From positions 1 through 46,880 of the forward strand of contig JBAZQU010000007.1 in the NCBI GenBank assembly GCA_041645035.1: a DNA stretch of 46,880 nucleotides, in the 5' to 3' direction. Shown in pieces: positions 14,520-22,593 of the stretch. Position numbers and translations under genes: made by a program. Position 1 is the first letter of the stretch. Each line of letters opens with the position of its first letter. Source of the DNA: 2-02-FULL-48-14 sp041645035. GTDB taxonomy: Bacteria > Patescibacteriota > Gracilibacteria > UBA1369 > 2-02-FULL-48-14. The notes under the pieces were generated by a model. The model saw only the letters and a program-made list of their open reading frames with translations, searched no databases and was not told where the DNA came from.

Positions 14520-15005
14520 ATGAAAAAACTTTTTCTTCTTACAGCCGCGCTGCTGGGTTGCACAGTGACTCCGCTCGCTACAAATGATTCTCAGTTTTGT
14601 CTGGATACCGAACCTTTTCATGACGGTATTGGGCAATTTTCAATGACCGGTTATGTTTTGAACGAGAAAGGTGAAGCGCCTTTTTCGGGGAAAATGGTGG
14701 ACATTGTCTACTTGACGGTAACCAATGACGGTACCGATGCCTTTGATTATTTTTATGAACGTGCCGAAACCGGAAAAATCGATAAATTATCCGCCGGACA
14801 GCTTTATTTGAAGCTTGGCGTTTTAGAGGATGAAATTCTAAGCAGTTCCGCCATTATTTCTACGCAAGATGAACTGGCGATCCTTAACGCCTTAAATAGC
14901 GGAGAAGAAGTCACGTTGAGCCTGCGAACTACCTTGACTCTAGGACAGGGCGCGGTGGTTTCGAGCGTGAATCCTTGTCTCATCGAGTTTCAACTTCCAG
15001 AGTAG
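14520..15005 (+). CDS. Small lipoprotein, function unknown
   Basis: 161 residues from ATG 14520. Upstream codons of the longer frame are discarded because the signal peptide MKKLFLLTAALLGC starts exactly here; its lipobox LLGC gives a mature N-terminal Cys14. The mature part looks like an all-beta, immunoglobulin-like domain (VYLTVTNDGTDAFDYF), as in DUF4352-like lipoproteins, but I cannot name a family. The 3' end overlaps by 16 nt the convergent hypothetical gene at 14990. There is no Shine-Dalgarno. Base composition returns to that of the chromosome. Confidence 0.65.
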   Translation: MKKLFLLTAALLGCTVTPLATNDSQFCLDTEPFHDGIGQFSMTGYVLNEKGEAPFSGKMVDIVYLTVTNDGTDAFDYFYERAETGKIDKLSAGQLYLKLGVLEDEILSSSAIISTQDELAILNALNSGEEVTLSLRTTLTLGQGAVVSSVNPCLIEFQLPE

Positions 15006-15370
15006 CCGGTTGTGGAGTCGGGCGTAAATTCAGGCAGGTCTAAACTGCCAATTCTTTCGTGAGTTGTGTCTTGTATGTTAGCCACTAGCGGATTAGTCGC
15101 GAAATCTTCCTTGGGCGTGACAATTTGTCGACCTCCTTCAGGGTTTTCATAGGATTTGTCTATCGGAAAGGCTAAATCATCCGCTGCGTCATTAAGTTCA
15201 CCGCGGGTGGTCTGCACCACTTCTTCGACGAGAGGGTCGACAGAAGACTCTGCCCCATCAGGAAGTTCAACATCTAATCCAGCGGTTCTCATTTGCAATT
15301 CCTTAAATTGTGCCTGGAGGGCGGCAGGGATTTCCGATACCTGCTCTGATTGGGGGACGTCCGCTATCAT
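14990..15370 (-). CDS. Hypothetical acidic protein
   Basis: 126 residues, acidic, rich in Pro/Asp/Glu/Thr, with no signal peptide, membrane segment or recognisable fold; probably largely disordered. It lies downstream of pcrA/uvrD on the same strand after a 133-nt gap. It overlaps the end of the convergent lipoprotein gene by 16 nt. The coding call rests on an uninterrupted frame, protein-like composition and the lack of a better gene here. Function unknown. Confidence 0.5.
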   Translation of the reverse strand: MIADVPQSEQVSEIPAALQAQFKELQMRTAGLDVELPDGAESSVDPLVEEVVQTTRGELNDAADDLAFPIDKSYENPEGGRQIVTPKEDFATNPLVANIQDTTHERIGSLDLPEFTPDSTTGYSGS

Positions 15371-15446
15371 AAAAACTGGTTAATCTGGATATTATACCAT
15401 TTTTTTGCGAATTATGGAAGCTTGCGTCAATAGAGAATATTGTCCT

Positions 15447-15466
15447 ATTCACCGACGTCGGTGAAT
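15447..15466. promoter_or_regulatory. Perfect 20-bp palindrome, likely operator
   Basis: ATTCACCGACGTCGGTGAAT is fully self-complementary. It lies in the gap between pcrA/uvrD (which ends at 15504 on the minus strand) and the hypothetical gene starting at 15370, about 77 bp upstream of that start. A dimeric regulator site is the simplest reading. As RNA it would fold only without a loop, so a terminator is unlikely. Confidence 0.5.
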
Positions 15467-15503
15467 TCTGACATATTCTGAACCCCGTCAATAACAACTA
15501 CCT

Positions 15504-17681
15504 TCACTCGAGCTTTTCCAGTGGTGCGATACTGATGGAGAGTTTTTTAGTGCCTACGCCGGGATCTTTAAAGGCTACGGTGACAATGCCGCCTTGAATT
15601 TTCATAACCACGCCTTCGCCGAAACTACGATGACGTACGAGGTCGCCTTCATAGAGTTCAATGGGATCGAGGTTGCTGCAATCTTCCTCTACGGGGACAG
15701 GGCGACCGCCAAAAGAGGAGGTGGTGGCAGTGGGCTCGGTATAACCTTCGATTAATTCTTCAGGAATATCGAGTAAAAATTGGGAGGGTGCGTTTTGTTT
15801 GAACTCGCCAAAAAGCATGCGCTGCTGAGCATAGAGAAGGTAGAGGTAGTTCATGGCACGAGTGATGCCCACATATAGAAGACGGCGTTCTTCCTCGAGT
15901 TCTTGCGGTTCAAAAAGAGTGCGGGAGTGCGGGAAAATACCTTCTTCAAGACCGGTGATAAAAACCACCGGAAATTCCAAACCTTTGGCACTATGCAGGG
16001 TCATAAGAGTGACGGAATTTTGACTTTCGTCCACATCGTCCAGGTCGGTCATAAGGGTGATTTCTTCGAGAAAAGTGGACAGAGCAACGCGCGGTTCGAG
16101 ACCTTCGTATTTGTCCGCAACGGTGATGAGCTCCTGAATGTTTTGAAGACGGGCTTCCCCCTCAGGCGATTTGTCTTCGAGTAAAAATTCTTTGTAGCCG
16201 GATTCAGCGATGACATGTTTGAGTAAGCCGGCAACACTGAATTCTTCGCTGAGTTTTTGAAAGTGACGAATGAGCGTTGTGAAGGCTTCAATTTGTTTTA
16301 CCTTGCCGGCGAGGTCGGGGATTTCGAGGACATATTCCATGGCGCGAAAAATGGAAAGGTCGCGCTGAACGGCGAAAGCTTGGAGGACTTCAAGTGTTTT
16401 AGGACCGATTTTGCGAGCGGGAACATTGATAATGCGCAACACGGAAATACTGTCTTCCGGATTCAAAATCACGCGAAGGTACGCCACGAGATCTTTGATT
16501 TCTTTACGAAGATAAAACTTCACGCCGCCCACAATTTTATAAGGAATACCGAAGCGCATAAAAGCTTCTTCGATGGCGCGGGATTGAGCGTTGGTTCGAT
16601 AAAGTGCGGCGAACTCGGAATAGGCAGGTGTTTCGTGTTGGCGAATATGACTCATGATGGCCTGCGCGACTCGCATAGCTTCGTCGCGCTCATCGCGCGC
16701 ATTCACGATGCGGATTTTTTCGCCACCGTCGCGCTCGGTCCACAGCTTTTTTTCTTTGCGATGCATGTTGCGGGAAATTACATTGTGGGCCGCATCCAAA
16801 ATGATAGAGGTTGAGCGATAATTTTGTTCCAATTTGATGACCAGCGCTTCCGGATAGTCTTTTTCAAAATCGAGAATATTTTGCATATTTGCGCCGCGCC
16901 AAGAGTAAATGCTTTGATCCGGGTCTCCGATCACACAAATGTTGCGATATTTTTTTGCAAGCAGTTGCACGAGGATGTACTGGGCGTGGTTAGTATCCTG
17001 ATACTCGTCCACGGAAATGTAGCGGAAACGCTCCTGATACTCATCCAAAACCTGAGGGTAGTTTTGAAAAAGCAGCACGGTTTTCATAATGAGATCGTCG
17101 AAATCGAGGCATTGATTTTTGGCGAGGCGAGCTTGGTAGGCTTTGTAGCATAAGCCGACTTTTTCGGTAAAAGTATTGTGCGCGAGATTTTGATAATCCT
17201 CCCAACCCATGAGTTGATTTTTTGCCTGAGAAATATGTCCCAAAATGGCTTTGGGGTTCACCTGTTTTTCATCAATGTGGTGGTCGCGCATAACTTCTTT
17301 CATAAGCACTATTTGATCGTTGGCATCATAAATAGTGAAACGGTTTTCATAACCCAAGAGATGAATATGACGGCGCAAAATCTGCACACAAAGCGCGTGA
17401 AAGGTTCCCACGGTGGGCATACTTTCCGGCGTGTCAGTCTCCGCGGAGGAAAGTAAATCCGCGATGCGATGTTTCATTTCTCCGGCAGCTTTATTCGTAA
17501 AAGTCACTGCCAAAATATTCCACGGTCGAACGCCTTTTTCTCGGATAAGATAAGCAATGCGATGAGTAAGGGCACGGGTTTTCCCGGATCCGGCACCGGC
17601 AATAATGAGCACGGGGCCTTCGGTGGCACGCACGGCATCCTGCTGCGCCGGGTTGAGACTGTCTAAAATGCTGTTTTGCAT
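15504..17681 (-). CDS. pcrA: UvrD/PcrA-type superfamily 1A DNA helicase
   Basis: 725 residues, the standard length. It translocates 3'-to-5' on single-stranded DNA with ATP in nucleotide-excision repair and replication-conflict resolution. Motifs in order: Q (LNPAQQDAV), I (GAGSGKTRALT), Ia (TFTNKAAGEMK), II (VDEYQDTN), III (GDPDQSIYSWRGA), IV (LEQNYRS), V (TLMTLHSAKGLEF) and VI (EEERRLLYVGITRA). The C-terminal 50 residues (EGDLVRHRSFGEGVVM to the end) form the Tudor-like domain that in PcrA/UvrD binds RNA polymerase. The gene stands alone, divergent from the exported protein at 17792. Confidence 0.96.
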   Translation of the reverse strand: MQNSILDSLNPAQQDAVRATEGPVLIIAGAGSGKTRALTHRIAYLIREKGVRPWNILAVTFTNKAAGEMKHRIADLLSSAETDTPESMPTVGTFHALCVQILRRHIHLLGYENRFTIYDANDQIVLMKEVMRDHHIDEKQVNPKAILGHISQAKNQLMGWEDYQNLAHNTFTEKVGLCYKAYQARLAKNQCLDFDDLIMKTVLLFQNYPQVLDEYQERFRYISVDEYQDTNHAQYILVQLLAKKYRNICVIGDPDQSIYSWRGANMQNILDFEKDYPEALVIKLEQNYRSTSIILDAAHNVISRNMHRKEKKLWTERDGGEKIRIVNARDERDEAMRVAQAIMSHIRQHETPAYSEFAALYRTNAQSRAIEEAFMRFGIPYKIVGGVKFYLRKEIKDLVAYLRVILNPEDSISVLRIINVPARKIGPKTLEVLQAFAVQRDLSIFRAMEYVLEIPDLAGKVKQIEAFTTLIRHFQKLSEEFSVAGLLKHVIAESGYKEFLLEDKSPEGEARLQNIQELITVADKYEGLEPRVALSTFLEEITLMTDLDDVDESQNSVTLMTLHSAKGLEFPVVFITGLEEGIFPHSRTLFEPQELEEERRLLYVGITRAMNYLYLLYAQQRMLFGEFKQNAPSQFLLDIPEELIEGYTEPTATTSSFGGRPVPVEEDCSNLDPIELYEGDLVRHRSFGEGVVMKIQGGIVTVAFKDPGVGTKKLSISIAPLEKLE

Positions 17682-17791
17682 GGGCAGGCGGACTCAAAGG
17701 GTCTGCGAGCCGAGGCGAGTGCCTACGGCCTAAGAAATAAGGTGACGGAAGTCACACCAATATATATGATAAAGGCACTTCACGCCAAGCC

Positions 17792-18463
17792 ATGCGTCGT
17801 TCACTCCTTTGGGTTAGTTTGAGTATTTTAGTCACAGTCGCCATTGTGGCCACTGCGAATCTGTTTTCGCCCAGCCCGATAGTGAAAAACTTCGGTACAA
17901 ACCTGGTTCAATTCGATCTACTCCCCCTTTACAACGAAGATGCGGATAGCGCCGCGGAAGTGGGGCTTACCATCATCGTACCTAAGCAAAGCGAAACGCT
18001 TTCCTACAGTTCGCAAGCGGAAGTTTTCCGTTTCACGTTAAAATCTGCCGGACCTTACACCCTCCGCTATCTGACCCTCATGGCTTATCCGGAAGGGCTG
18101 AAGCCTATCACGAGCTGGACGATTTACCCGCTTATCGAAGATGAAATTGATTTCGAAAATCCGGTGGCCGTGAGTGAGAAAATCAATGAAAACTTGGTGC
18201 GTTTCCGCTTTTCCTCGTCTGTCTCCAGTGCGTACCTTGTGCCACCGGGGGAGAATTCTTTTGTAGTGGTGGCGAGTGTGCTTAGAGACGGAAACTCGGA
18301 TCTGGACCCACAACTCACCATGGTTTTCCCGGAACAACTGGAAAAAGACTGGAACTGGGCCTGGCTCCCCGGACGTCATAGCGAGGCGTGGTTACAACTG
18401 GGCGAGAGCTTGGGTATTGAAGAAGTTGCCGGCTTACCCGGGGAAGCGCTCCGCAAACGTTAG
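17792..18463 (+). CDS. Exported or membrane-anchored hypothetical protein
   Basis: 223 residues. The N-terminus MRRSLLWVSLSILVTVAIVATANLF is a signal anchor or uncleaved signal peptide. The rest is predicted extracellular and beta-rich (FRFTLKSAGPYTLRYLTLMA, then VRFRFSSSVSSAYLVPPGENSF), consistent with an immunoglobulin-like domain. It ends with a Trp-rich stretch (DWNWAWLPGRHSEAWLQ). I recognise no family. TATGAT just upstream is a plausible -10. The next gene, an Fn3 surface protein, follows on the same strand from its own promoter. Confidence 0.65.
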   Translation: MRRSLLWVSLSILVTVAIVATANLFSPSPIVKNFGTNLVQFDLLPLYNEDADSAAEVGLTIIVPKQSETLSYSSQAEVFRFTLKSAGPYTLRYLTLMAYPEGLKPITSWTIYPLIEDEIDFENPVAVSEKINENLVRFRFSSSVSSAYLVPPGENSFVVVASVLRDGNSDLDPQLTMVFPEQLEKDWNWAWLPGRHSEAWLQLGESLGIEEVAGLPGEALRKR

Positions 18464-18492
18464 CAGGGAGGATGGACTTTGCCATGAGAGTT

Positions 18493-18501
18493 TGCTATAA
18501 T
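18493..18501 (+). promoter_or_regulatory. Extended -10 promoter of Fn3 surface-protein gene
   Basis: TGCTATAAT at 18493-18501 is a consensus extended -10 element. A weak -35 (GGACTT) lies 17 bp before it. The ATG at 18537 follows an AT-rich leader without a Shine-Dalgarno. The same TGCTATAAT occurs before the gene at 44665. Confidence 0.65.
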
Positions 18502-18536
18502 GAGAGGATTTAAAAACAAAAATAACCAAATCACGT

Positions 18537-20015
18537 ATGGCACACGTTTATAAAGTTCTACCACTCAGCGCATTGATAGGCGCACTGGCATGTGTGCTCT
18601 CGCTTGCAGGGGGAGTACTTACGTCTGCCGAAATTATCGATACCTCTACCCTTCCTTCTACTGTGGAAGGGCTCGCGGTGATACCCGGCGACGGTGAAGT
18701 AACCCTCACATGGGATGCTGCCACCGATGACACCGGCGTAGAAGGTTATTACGTTTACGTGGGACTTCTGTCCGTTGTGGATGAAGGAGGTTCTTATACC
18801 TTTCCTTCAAGCGATGCCGGCAATGCCACCACTTATACGGTAGAGAACCTTAGTAATGGCGTAACTTATTACTTTGCCGTTACCGCTTATGACGCTGATG
18901 GCAACGAATCTGAATTCTATTCAAACGAGGTGGAGGCAACTCCTGAGTCTTCTGAAATTGCCGACTACACCGCGCCAACTGTAAAAAGTGCTATTGCTGT
19001 AAGCAGCTCTCTTGTGGAGGTGCAATTTTCCGAAGTCGTAGAACTGCCCAGTGACCCCACTTCAGCCTTTGCGCTGACTGCTACGGATGGAACCGCGCTT
19101 CAAGTAATTGACGCCTACCTTTCCGATGATCCTACCACGGTCTTCATTGTGACCGGTGTACAGGATCCGGACAGTGAATATGAACTTACCGCCGGAATTG
19201 GAATTTCAGACACATCCGGAAATCCTATTGAAAGTGGAACTTCTGACACAGCTTTCTTCACGGGAAGCGGCGTTGCGGAAGAGGAAATTCCTACTCTCGA
19301 AAACACCGACAACACCAATGACACTTTCGTGGTGGAGGACGTGGACGCTACTGAGGTGAATGAGCTTGAGCTCACTTTCAGCCAAGAAGTGGTTTCCGCC
19401 GATGTTGATTCCTTCAAGATTCAACTTGCCGACGATGCGTCTGAAGAAATTGAAGTGCTCGCTGTAAGCATTGATGAAGACGATGCTACCAAAGTAACCC
19501 TGGTAACCGAAGAAATGGATGCCGGTTATGACTATGTGCTCACTATGGATGAACTGGTTTTCAATAAAGATGGCAATGCGATGACCGAAGAAAATATGAG
19601 CGTGGATTTCACCTCTAAGACTTTGGATCTTGCGGATCTCATCGCTCCGGAAGACATCACCAACTTGCTTTCTGAGGTGAGTGGAGAAACATCTGTTTTA
19701 CTCACTTGGACGGCTAGCATGGACACCGCCGGCGACCTTGCCGAGTACTGGCTCCGCCAAAGTATGGACGGAGGGGTAACTTTTGGCGACGCCCTGGAGA
19801 TTGCTTCTAGCGCCGTTGACTATGAAGTGGATGACTTAACCGCCGATGAAACTTATACCTTTAAAGTCACGGCCGTGGATGGAAGCGGCAATGAGTCTGA
19901 AGGGGTACTCACCACGGTGACCCTGCCTGAGTCCGGACCCGAATTGCTTGTCCTGGGGGCTTTGTCTCTCCTTGGTGCCGGCGCTTGGAACCGTAAAAAG
20001 AAAAACAAACTTTAA
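18537..20015 (+). CDS. Surface protein with fibronectin type III and Big-like domains and LPxSG sorting end
   Basis: 492 residues. A signal peptide covers about 1-30 (LPLSALIGALACVLSLAGG). The first Fn3 domain (about 40-137) has VEGLAVIPGDGEVTLTWDAA, then VTYYFAVTAYDADGNES. Two Big/SbsA-like domains follow (APTVKSAIAVSSSLVEVQFS; VNELELTFSQEV). A second Fn3 domain is at about 370-460 (TSVLLTWTAS, YTFKVTAVDGSGNES). The C-terminus LPESGPELLVLGALSLLGAG followed by a KKKNK tail is a tripartite sorting signal (LPxSG-like motif, hydrophobic helix, basic tail). It is probably a sortase- or exosortase-type wall-anchored adhesin or structural protein. It has its own promoter and a strong terminator. 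Confidence 0.85.
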   Translation: MAHVYKVLPLSALIGALACVLSLAGGVLTSAEIIDTSTLPSTVEGLAVIPGDGEVTLTWDAATDDTGVEGYYVYVGLLSVVDEGGSYTFPSSDAGNATTYTVENLSNGVTYYFAVTAYDADGNESEFYSNEVEATPESSEIADYTAPTVKSAIAVSSSLVEVQFSEVVELPSDPTSAFALTATDGTALQVIDAYLSDDPTTVFIVTGVQDPDSEYELTAGIGISDTSGNPIESGTSDTAFFTGSGVAEEEIPTLENTDNTNDTFVVEDVDATEVNELELTFSQEVVSADVDSFKIQLADDASEEIEVLAVSIDEDDATKVTLVTEEMDAGYDYVLTMDELVFNKDGNAMTEENMSVDFTSKTLDLADLIAPEDITNLLSEVSGETSVLLTWTASMDTAGDLAEYWLRQSMDGGVTFGDALEIASSAVDYEVDDLTADETYTFKVTAVDGSGNESEGVLTTVTLPESGPELLVLGALSLLGAGAWNRKKKNKL

Positions 20016-20034
20016 TTACTTTTAACTATTCAAG

Positions 20035-20069
20035 AAAGAGGGGAACCCAGAGTGGTGTCTCCTCTTTTT
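20035..20069. terminator. Rho-independent terminator, usable in both directions
   Basis: A 10-bp stem AAAGAGGGGA (20035-20044) and TCTCCTCTTT (20058-20067), with one G-T pair and a 13-nt loop, is followed by Ts; the A-run on the left gives Ts on the other strand. It separates the convergent Fn3 protein gene and PIN toxin gene. Confidence 0.8.
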
Positions 20070-20490
20070 AAAACTCGCTTGGCTCGAATCGCTTGCAGCC
20101 TAAGCTATCAAAATCTTTGTCATAAGAGACAATCGACCATTCTCCATTTTGAATCTCTGGCGCGGAAGCAATGAGTGCGTCCGTGTACTTCACGGAGTGG
20201 TTGGCATAAAGATCGATCCCAAGCCCCATATTTTGGTGGTCAAGTACTTTGAGATTATGCACGCCCTGTAGGGCCTGTAAGGCTGTCACCACTTCTTCCT
20301 TACTCAAGTGATAGTAGCTTCGTAGCGTCCATGCAAACTCTGAAAGCACTAAAGTTGAGGTGAAGGCTTCATACTTACCGGAGCTGACTTTATCCAAAAA
20401 TTTCAGACTTTCCACGGCTTGCTTGGGAAGGTCGTGGATAAAGGCTCTTAAAAAGATATTTGTGTCGATGAAAAATTTAGATTCTTTCAT
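20068..20490 (-). CDS. PIN-domain ribonuclease toxin (VapC)
   Basis: 140 residues. The PIN acidic residues are visible: D9 in FFIDTNIFLRA, E in LVLSEFAWTLRSYY, D in KYTDALIAS and D in IVSYDKDFD, followed by GCKRFEP, a classic VapC ending. It is a metal-dependent RNase toxin inhibited by the AbrB-type antitoxin encoded just upstream; the two genes overlap by 14 nt. It is expressed from the autoregulated promoter at 20722-20782 and ends directly at the shared bidirectional terminator. Confidence 0.9.
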   Translation of the reverse strand: MKESKFFIDTNIFLRAFIHDLPKQAVESLKFLDKVSSGKYEAFTSTLVLSEFAWTLRSYYHLSKEEVVTALQALQGVHNLKVLDHQNMGLGIDLYANHSVKYTDALIASAPEIQNGEWSIVSYDKDFDSLGCKRFEPSEF

Positions 20491-20716
20491 AATGGCTTTC
20501 CATAAATTCGCGAGCTTTTAAAACGTTTTTCTTGTTTTTAATTTTCACCTTACCCGCTAAATCAAAAAAGTTTGGCAAAGGCTTTACTCGAATTTCCCCC
20601 ACTTTTTCATCTAAAAATATGCTTAGCTTTATGTTTTTTTTCAGTTTCATTTTTTTGCGAATGATATTTGGGATGGTTATTTGACCCTTCATTGTCAGGC
20701 TAGTAGTGTAATCCAT
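20477..20716 (-). CDS. AbrB/MazE-type antitoxin (VapB)
   Basis: 79 residues. The swapped-hairpin AbrB fold is evident in TTSLTMKGQITIPNIIRKKM, with its SxKGQITIP core, followed by KKNIKLSIFLDEKVGEIRVKP. The C-terminal KAREFMESHYERI tail should thread into the PIN toxin. It starts 14 nt before the toxin frame's start on the same strand. Two copies of AAAGTAATACTT flank its promoter and are likely the sites it binds for autoregulation. Confidence 0.88.
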   Translation of the reverse strand: MDYTTSLTMKGQITIPNIIRKKMKLKKNIKLSIFLDEKVGEIRVKPLPNFFDLAGKVKIKNKKNVLKAREFMESHYERI

Positions 20717-20721
20717 TTTTT

Positions 20722-20782
20722 AAAAGTAATACTTTTTAGACTTTTCTTACTTTATTATAAAGTAATACTTCACATTAAGCAA
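20722..20782 (-). promoter_or_regulatory. Promoter and twin operators of VapBC-type operon
   Basis: Read on the minus strand: -35 TTGCTT (20777-20782), 17-bp spacer, -10 TATAAT (20754-20759). AAAGTAATACTT occurs twice, at 20723-20734 and 20759-20770, 36 bp apart. Each copy is an interrupted palindrome (the first has arms AAAAGTA/TACTTTT), one in the spacer and one downstream of the start site. This is a layout suited to repression by a dimer pair. Confidence 0.65.
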
Positions 20783-20835
20783 GTGCGCTCAAACAATTCA
20801 GGAATTTGTCAGAAGTTTTTTGCTAGCATGAAGGA

Positions 20836-21660
20836 ATGAAAAAGAATATTTGGCTTTTGGGCGTTGGGCTGGCGGTACTTTTTGGCCTTGGAAATATTTG
20901 CTTAAAAATACCGGCGCCGCTGGAGTTGCACGTGCTCGACGTGGGTCAAGGCGACGCCATTTTACTGAGAACGGGGGAGGGGCAAAATATTTTGATTGAT
21001 GGCGGACCGGGCCAGGCGGTTTTGGAAGAGCTCGGGGAAGTGTTGTCGCCGCTGGATAGGCGGCTGGACCTGGTGATTTTGACGCATCCGCATGAAGATC
21101 ATGTGGCCGGCCTGGTTCCAATTTTGCAACGTTTTGAAGTGGATGCGGTTTTGTTGAGCGCGCCGGAGTACAACAATGCGGCTTATGAAGCGCTGATAGA
21201 GGAAATCGGCCAACGGAAAATTCCTTATTCTTTTGCGGATGACGACAATGATTTTGTATTCGGGGATTTGAAACTGGATGTTTTGTTTCCTTTTGAACCT
21301 TTTACGGGAGATACTGTGGAAAACGTGAACAATGTGTCGCCGGTAATTAAAGTCACGTGGAAGGACACGGAGATTTTGCTGACAGGGGATGCGGAACGAG
21401 AGGTGGAGGAGCAACTTTTGGCGGCAGGTGTGGATGTAAGCGCCGATATTTTAAAGGCCGGACATCATGGCAGTCGCACCGCCAGCACTTTGGAATTTTT
21501 GGAGGCGGTGGGCCCTGAGACCCTGATTATTTCTTGCGGCCTGGGAAATGATTTTGGACATCCTCACGCGGAAATTTTGCAAAAAGCCGAGGATTTGGCG
21601 GCGCAGGTTTTGCGAACCGATTTGGATGGACGTGTGACGATGAAGTTTGATTACTTTTAG
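20836..21660 (+). CDS. ComEC/Rec2-like metallo-beta-lactamase-fold hydrolase (stand-alone)
   Basis: 274 residues. The N-terminal segment IWLLGVGLAVLFGLGNICL anchors or exports it. The domain starts with LHVLDVGQGDAILLRT and ILIDGGPG, then the HxHxDH metal motif in LTHPHEDHVAGL, LLTGDAE, ILKAGHHGSRTAS and FGHPH. All are signatures of the C-terminal domain of ComEC, here as a separate exported enzyme. ComEC's domain is thought to degrade the non-imported DNA strand during transformation; secreted stand-alone versions probably act on nucleic acid or phosphodiesters outside the membrane. The TCAG pair with 11-bp spacing upstream resembles the repeats at 12773. Confidence 0.88.
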   Translation: MKKNIWLLGVGLAVLFGLGNICLKIPAPLELHVLDVGQGDAILLRTGEGQNILIDGGPGQAVLEELGEVLSPLDRRLDLVILTHPHEDHVAGLVPILQRFEVDAVLLSAPEYNNAAYEALIEEIGQRKIPYSFADDDNDFVFGDLKLDVLFPFEPFTGDTVENVNNVSPVIKVTWKDTEILLTGDAEREVEEQLLAAGVDVSADILKAGHHGSRTASTLEFLEAVGPETLIISCGLGNDFGHPHAEILQKAEDLAAQVLRTDLDGRVTMKFDYF

Positions 21661-21724
21661 TTCGAAGTTTAAAGTCTGCGCGCGCAGACTTTTTGCTCCA
21701 AATAATGGCTTACCCAAGCCATTC

Positions 21725-22528
21725 TCATTCAGGATCATCGCTACAAGACGGCCGCCCTGAAGAACTCGCTGTAAGATGCCATGGCATCTCATAACCCGGA
21801 ATGGCCTTTAAGTTAACCCTTAACACACTGCGAGTACGACACCAAAAATCGCGGCATTGTGGAGTACCACGCACCGTAACATCCCAGTTACGATAACTAT
21901 CGTAAGAAAAACGACAGAAAGCTAGCTTGGGTTTTTTTCCGCTTTCTACCCAAACCCTACCTGGCCCATCGCCCGACCAGTGCACATCCCATCCCTTACT
22001 ATACTCAGGACGTTCCCTATCATGTCGACGATCACACTCACGGCCATGTTCCGATGTATTCCCAAAATCGGACCCTGAATCATCCCCTGAAACCAAGCCC
22101 CTTGCGAAAAGAATAGAGGAAGCTGGAATTACTCCCCTCCTCTTGGGTAAAACTATATTTCCATTAGAATTTTTACGAAAACCATCACCGTCCAAGACTT
22201 GGACATTTCCTTCCGCATCAAGATATGTCACACGCGTTGCCGCTGTCCTTGATTGGTCATAGTTGAATTTACCCCTTGGCTCAACTATTCTCGCCTTAGG
22301 GCAACAATCCCCCATTACAAGCTGCCCTTCCGTATTCAATTCCCAAAATCCTCCTTCATCCAACTTGGCCAATTCAGCCAAAAACACCTCTGGATGTGGT
22401 ATTGCTGCAAGCACCTTCTCAGGTGTGAGTACTTTTTTCGGATCTGTATCAAAAGGTTTTCTTCGAGACTTAGGTTCTCTCAGAAAAGTTTCTATTTCAC
22501 TCCCTAGTCTGTCAAATTCATTGCTCAT
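21725..22528 (-). CDS. Hypothetical protein, no recognised family
   Basis: 267 residues, soluble, no signal peptide. The N-terminal 50 residues are charged (FLREPKSRRKPFDTDPKKVL). The middle contains ELAKLDEGGFWELNTEGQL and the C-terminal part is Trp/Cys/Arg-rich (GWDVHWSGDGPGRVWVES; FCRFSYDSYRNWD; FWCRTRSVLRV). The pattern of a barrel-like fold ending in RSVLRV loosely recalls DUF4256-like proteins, but I cannot claim homology. Four Cys in the C-terminal half might bind metal. It is downstream of murA on the same strand, 65 nt after its stop. Function unknown. Confidence 0.6.
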   Translation of the reverse strand: MSNEFDRLGSEIETFLREPKSRRKPFDTDPKKVLTPEKVLAAIPHPEVFLAELAKLDEGGFWELNTEGQLVMGDCCPKARIVEPRGKFNYDQSRTAATRVTYLDAEGNVQVLDGDGFRKNSNGNIVLPKRRGVIPASSILFARGLVSGDDSGSDFGNTSEHGRECDRRHDRERPEYSKGWDVHWSGDGPGRVWVESGKKPKLAFCRFSYDSYRNWDVTVRGTPQCRDFWCRTRSVLRVNLKAIPGYEMPWHLTASSSGRPSCSDDPE

Positions 22529-22593
22529 TTTTACTGTAGATCAGAAAATAAGGACGCATGGTAAGCCTTTTTTTACAAAAATACAACAGGCGG

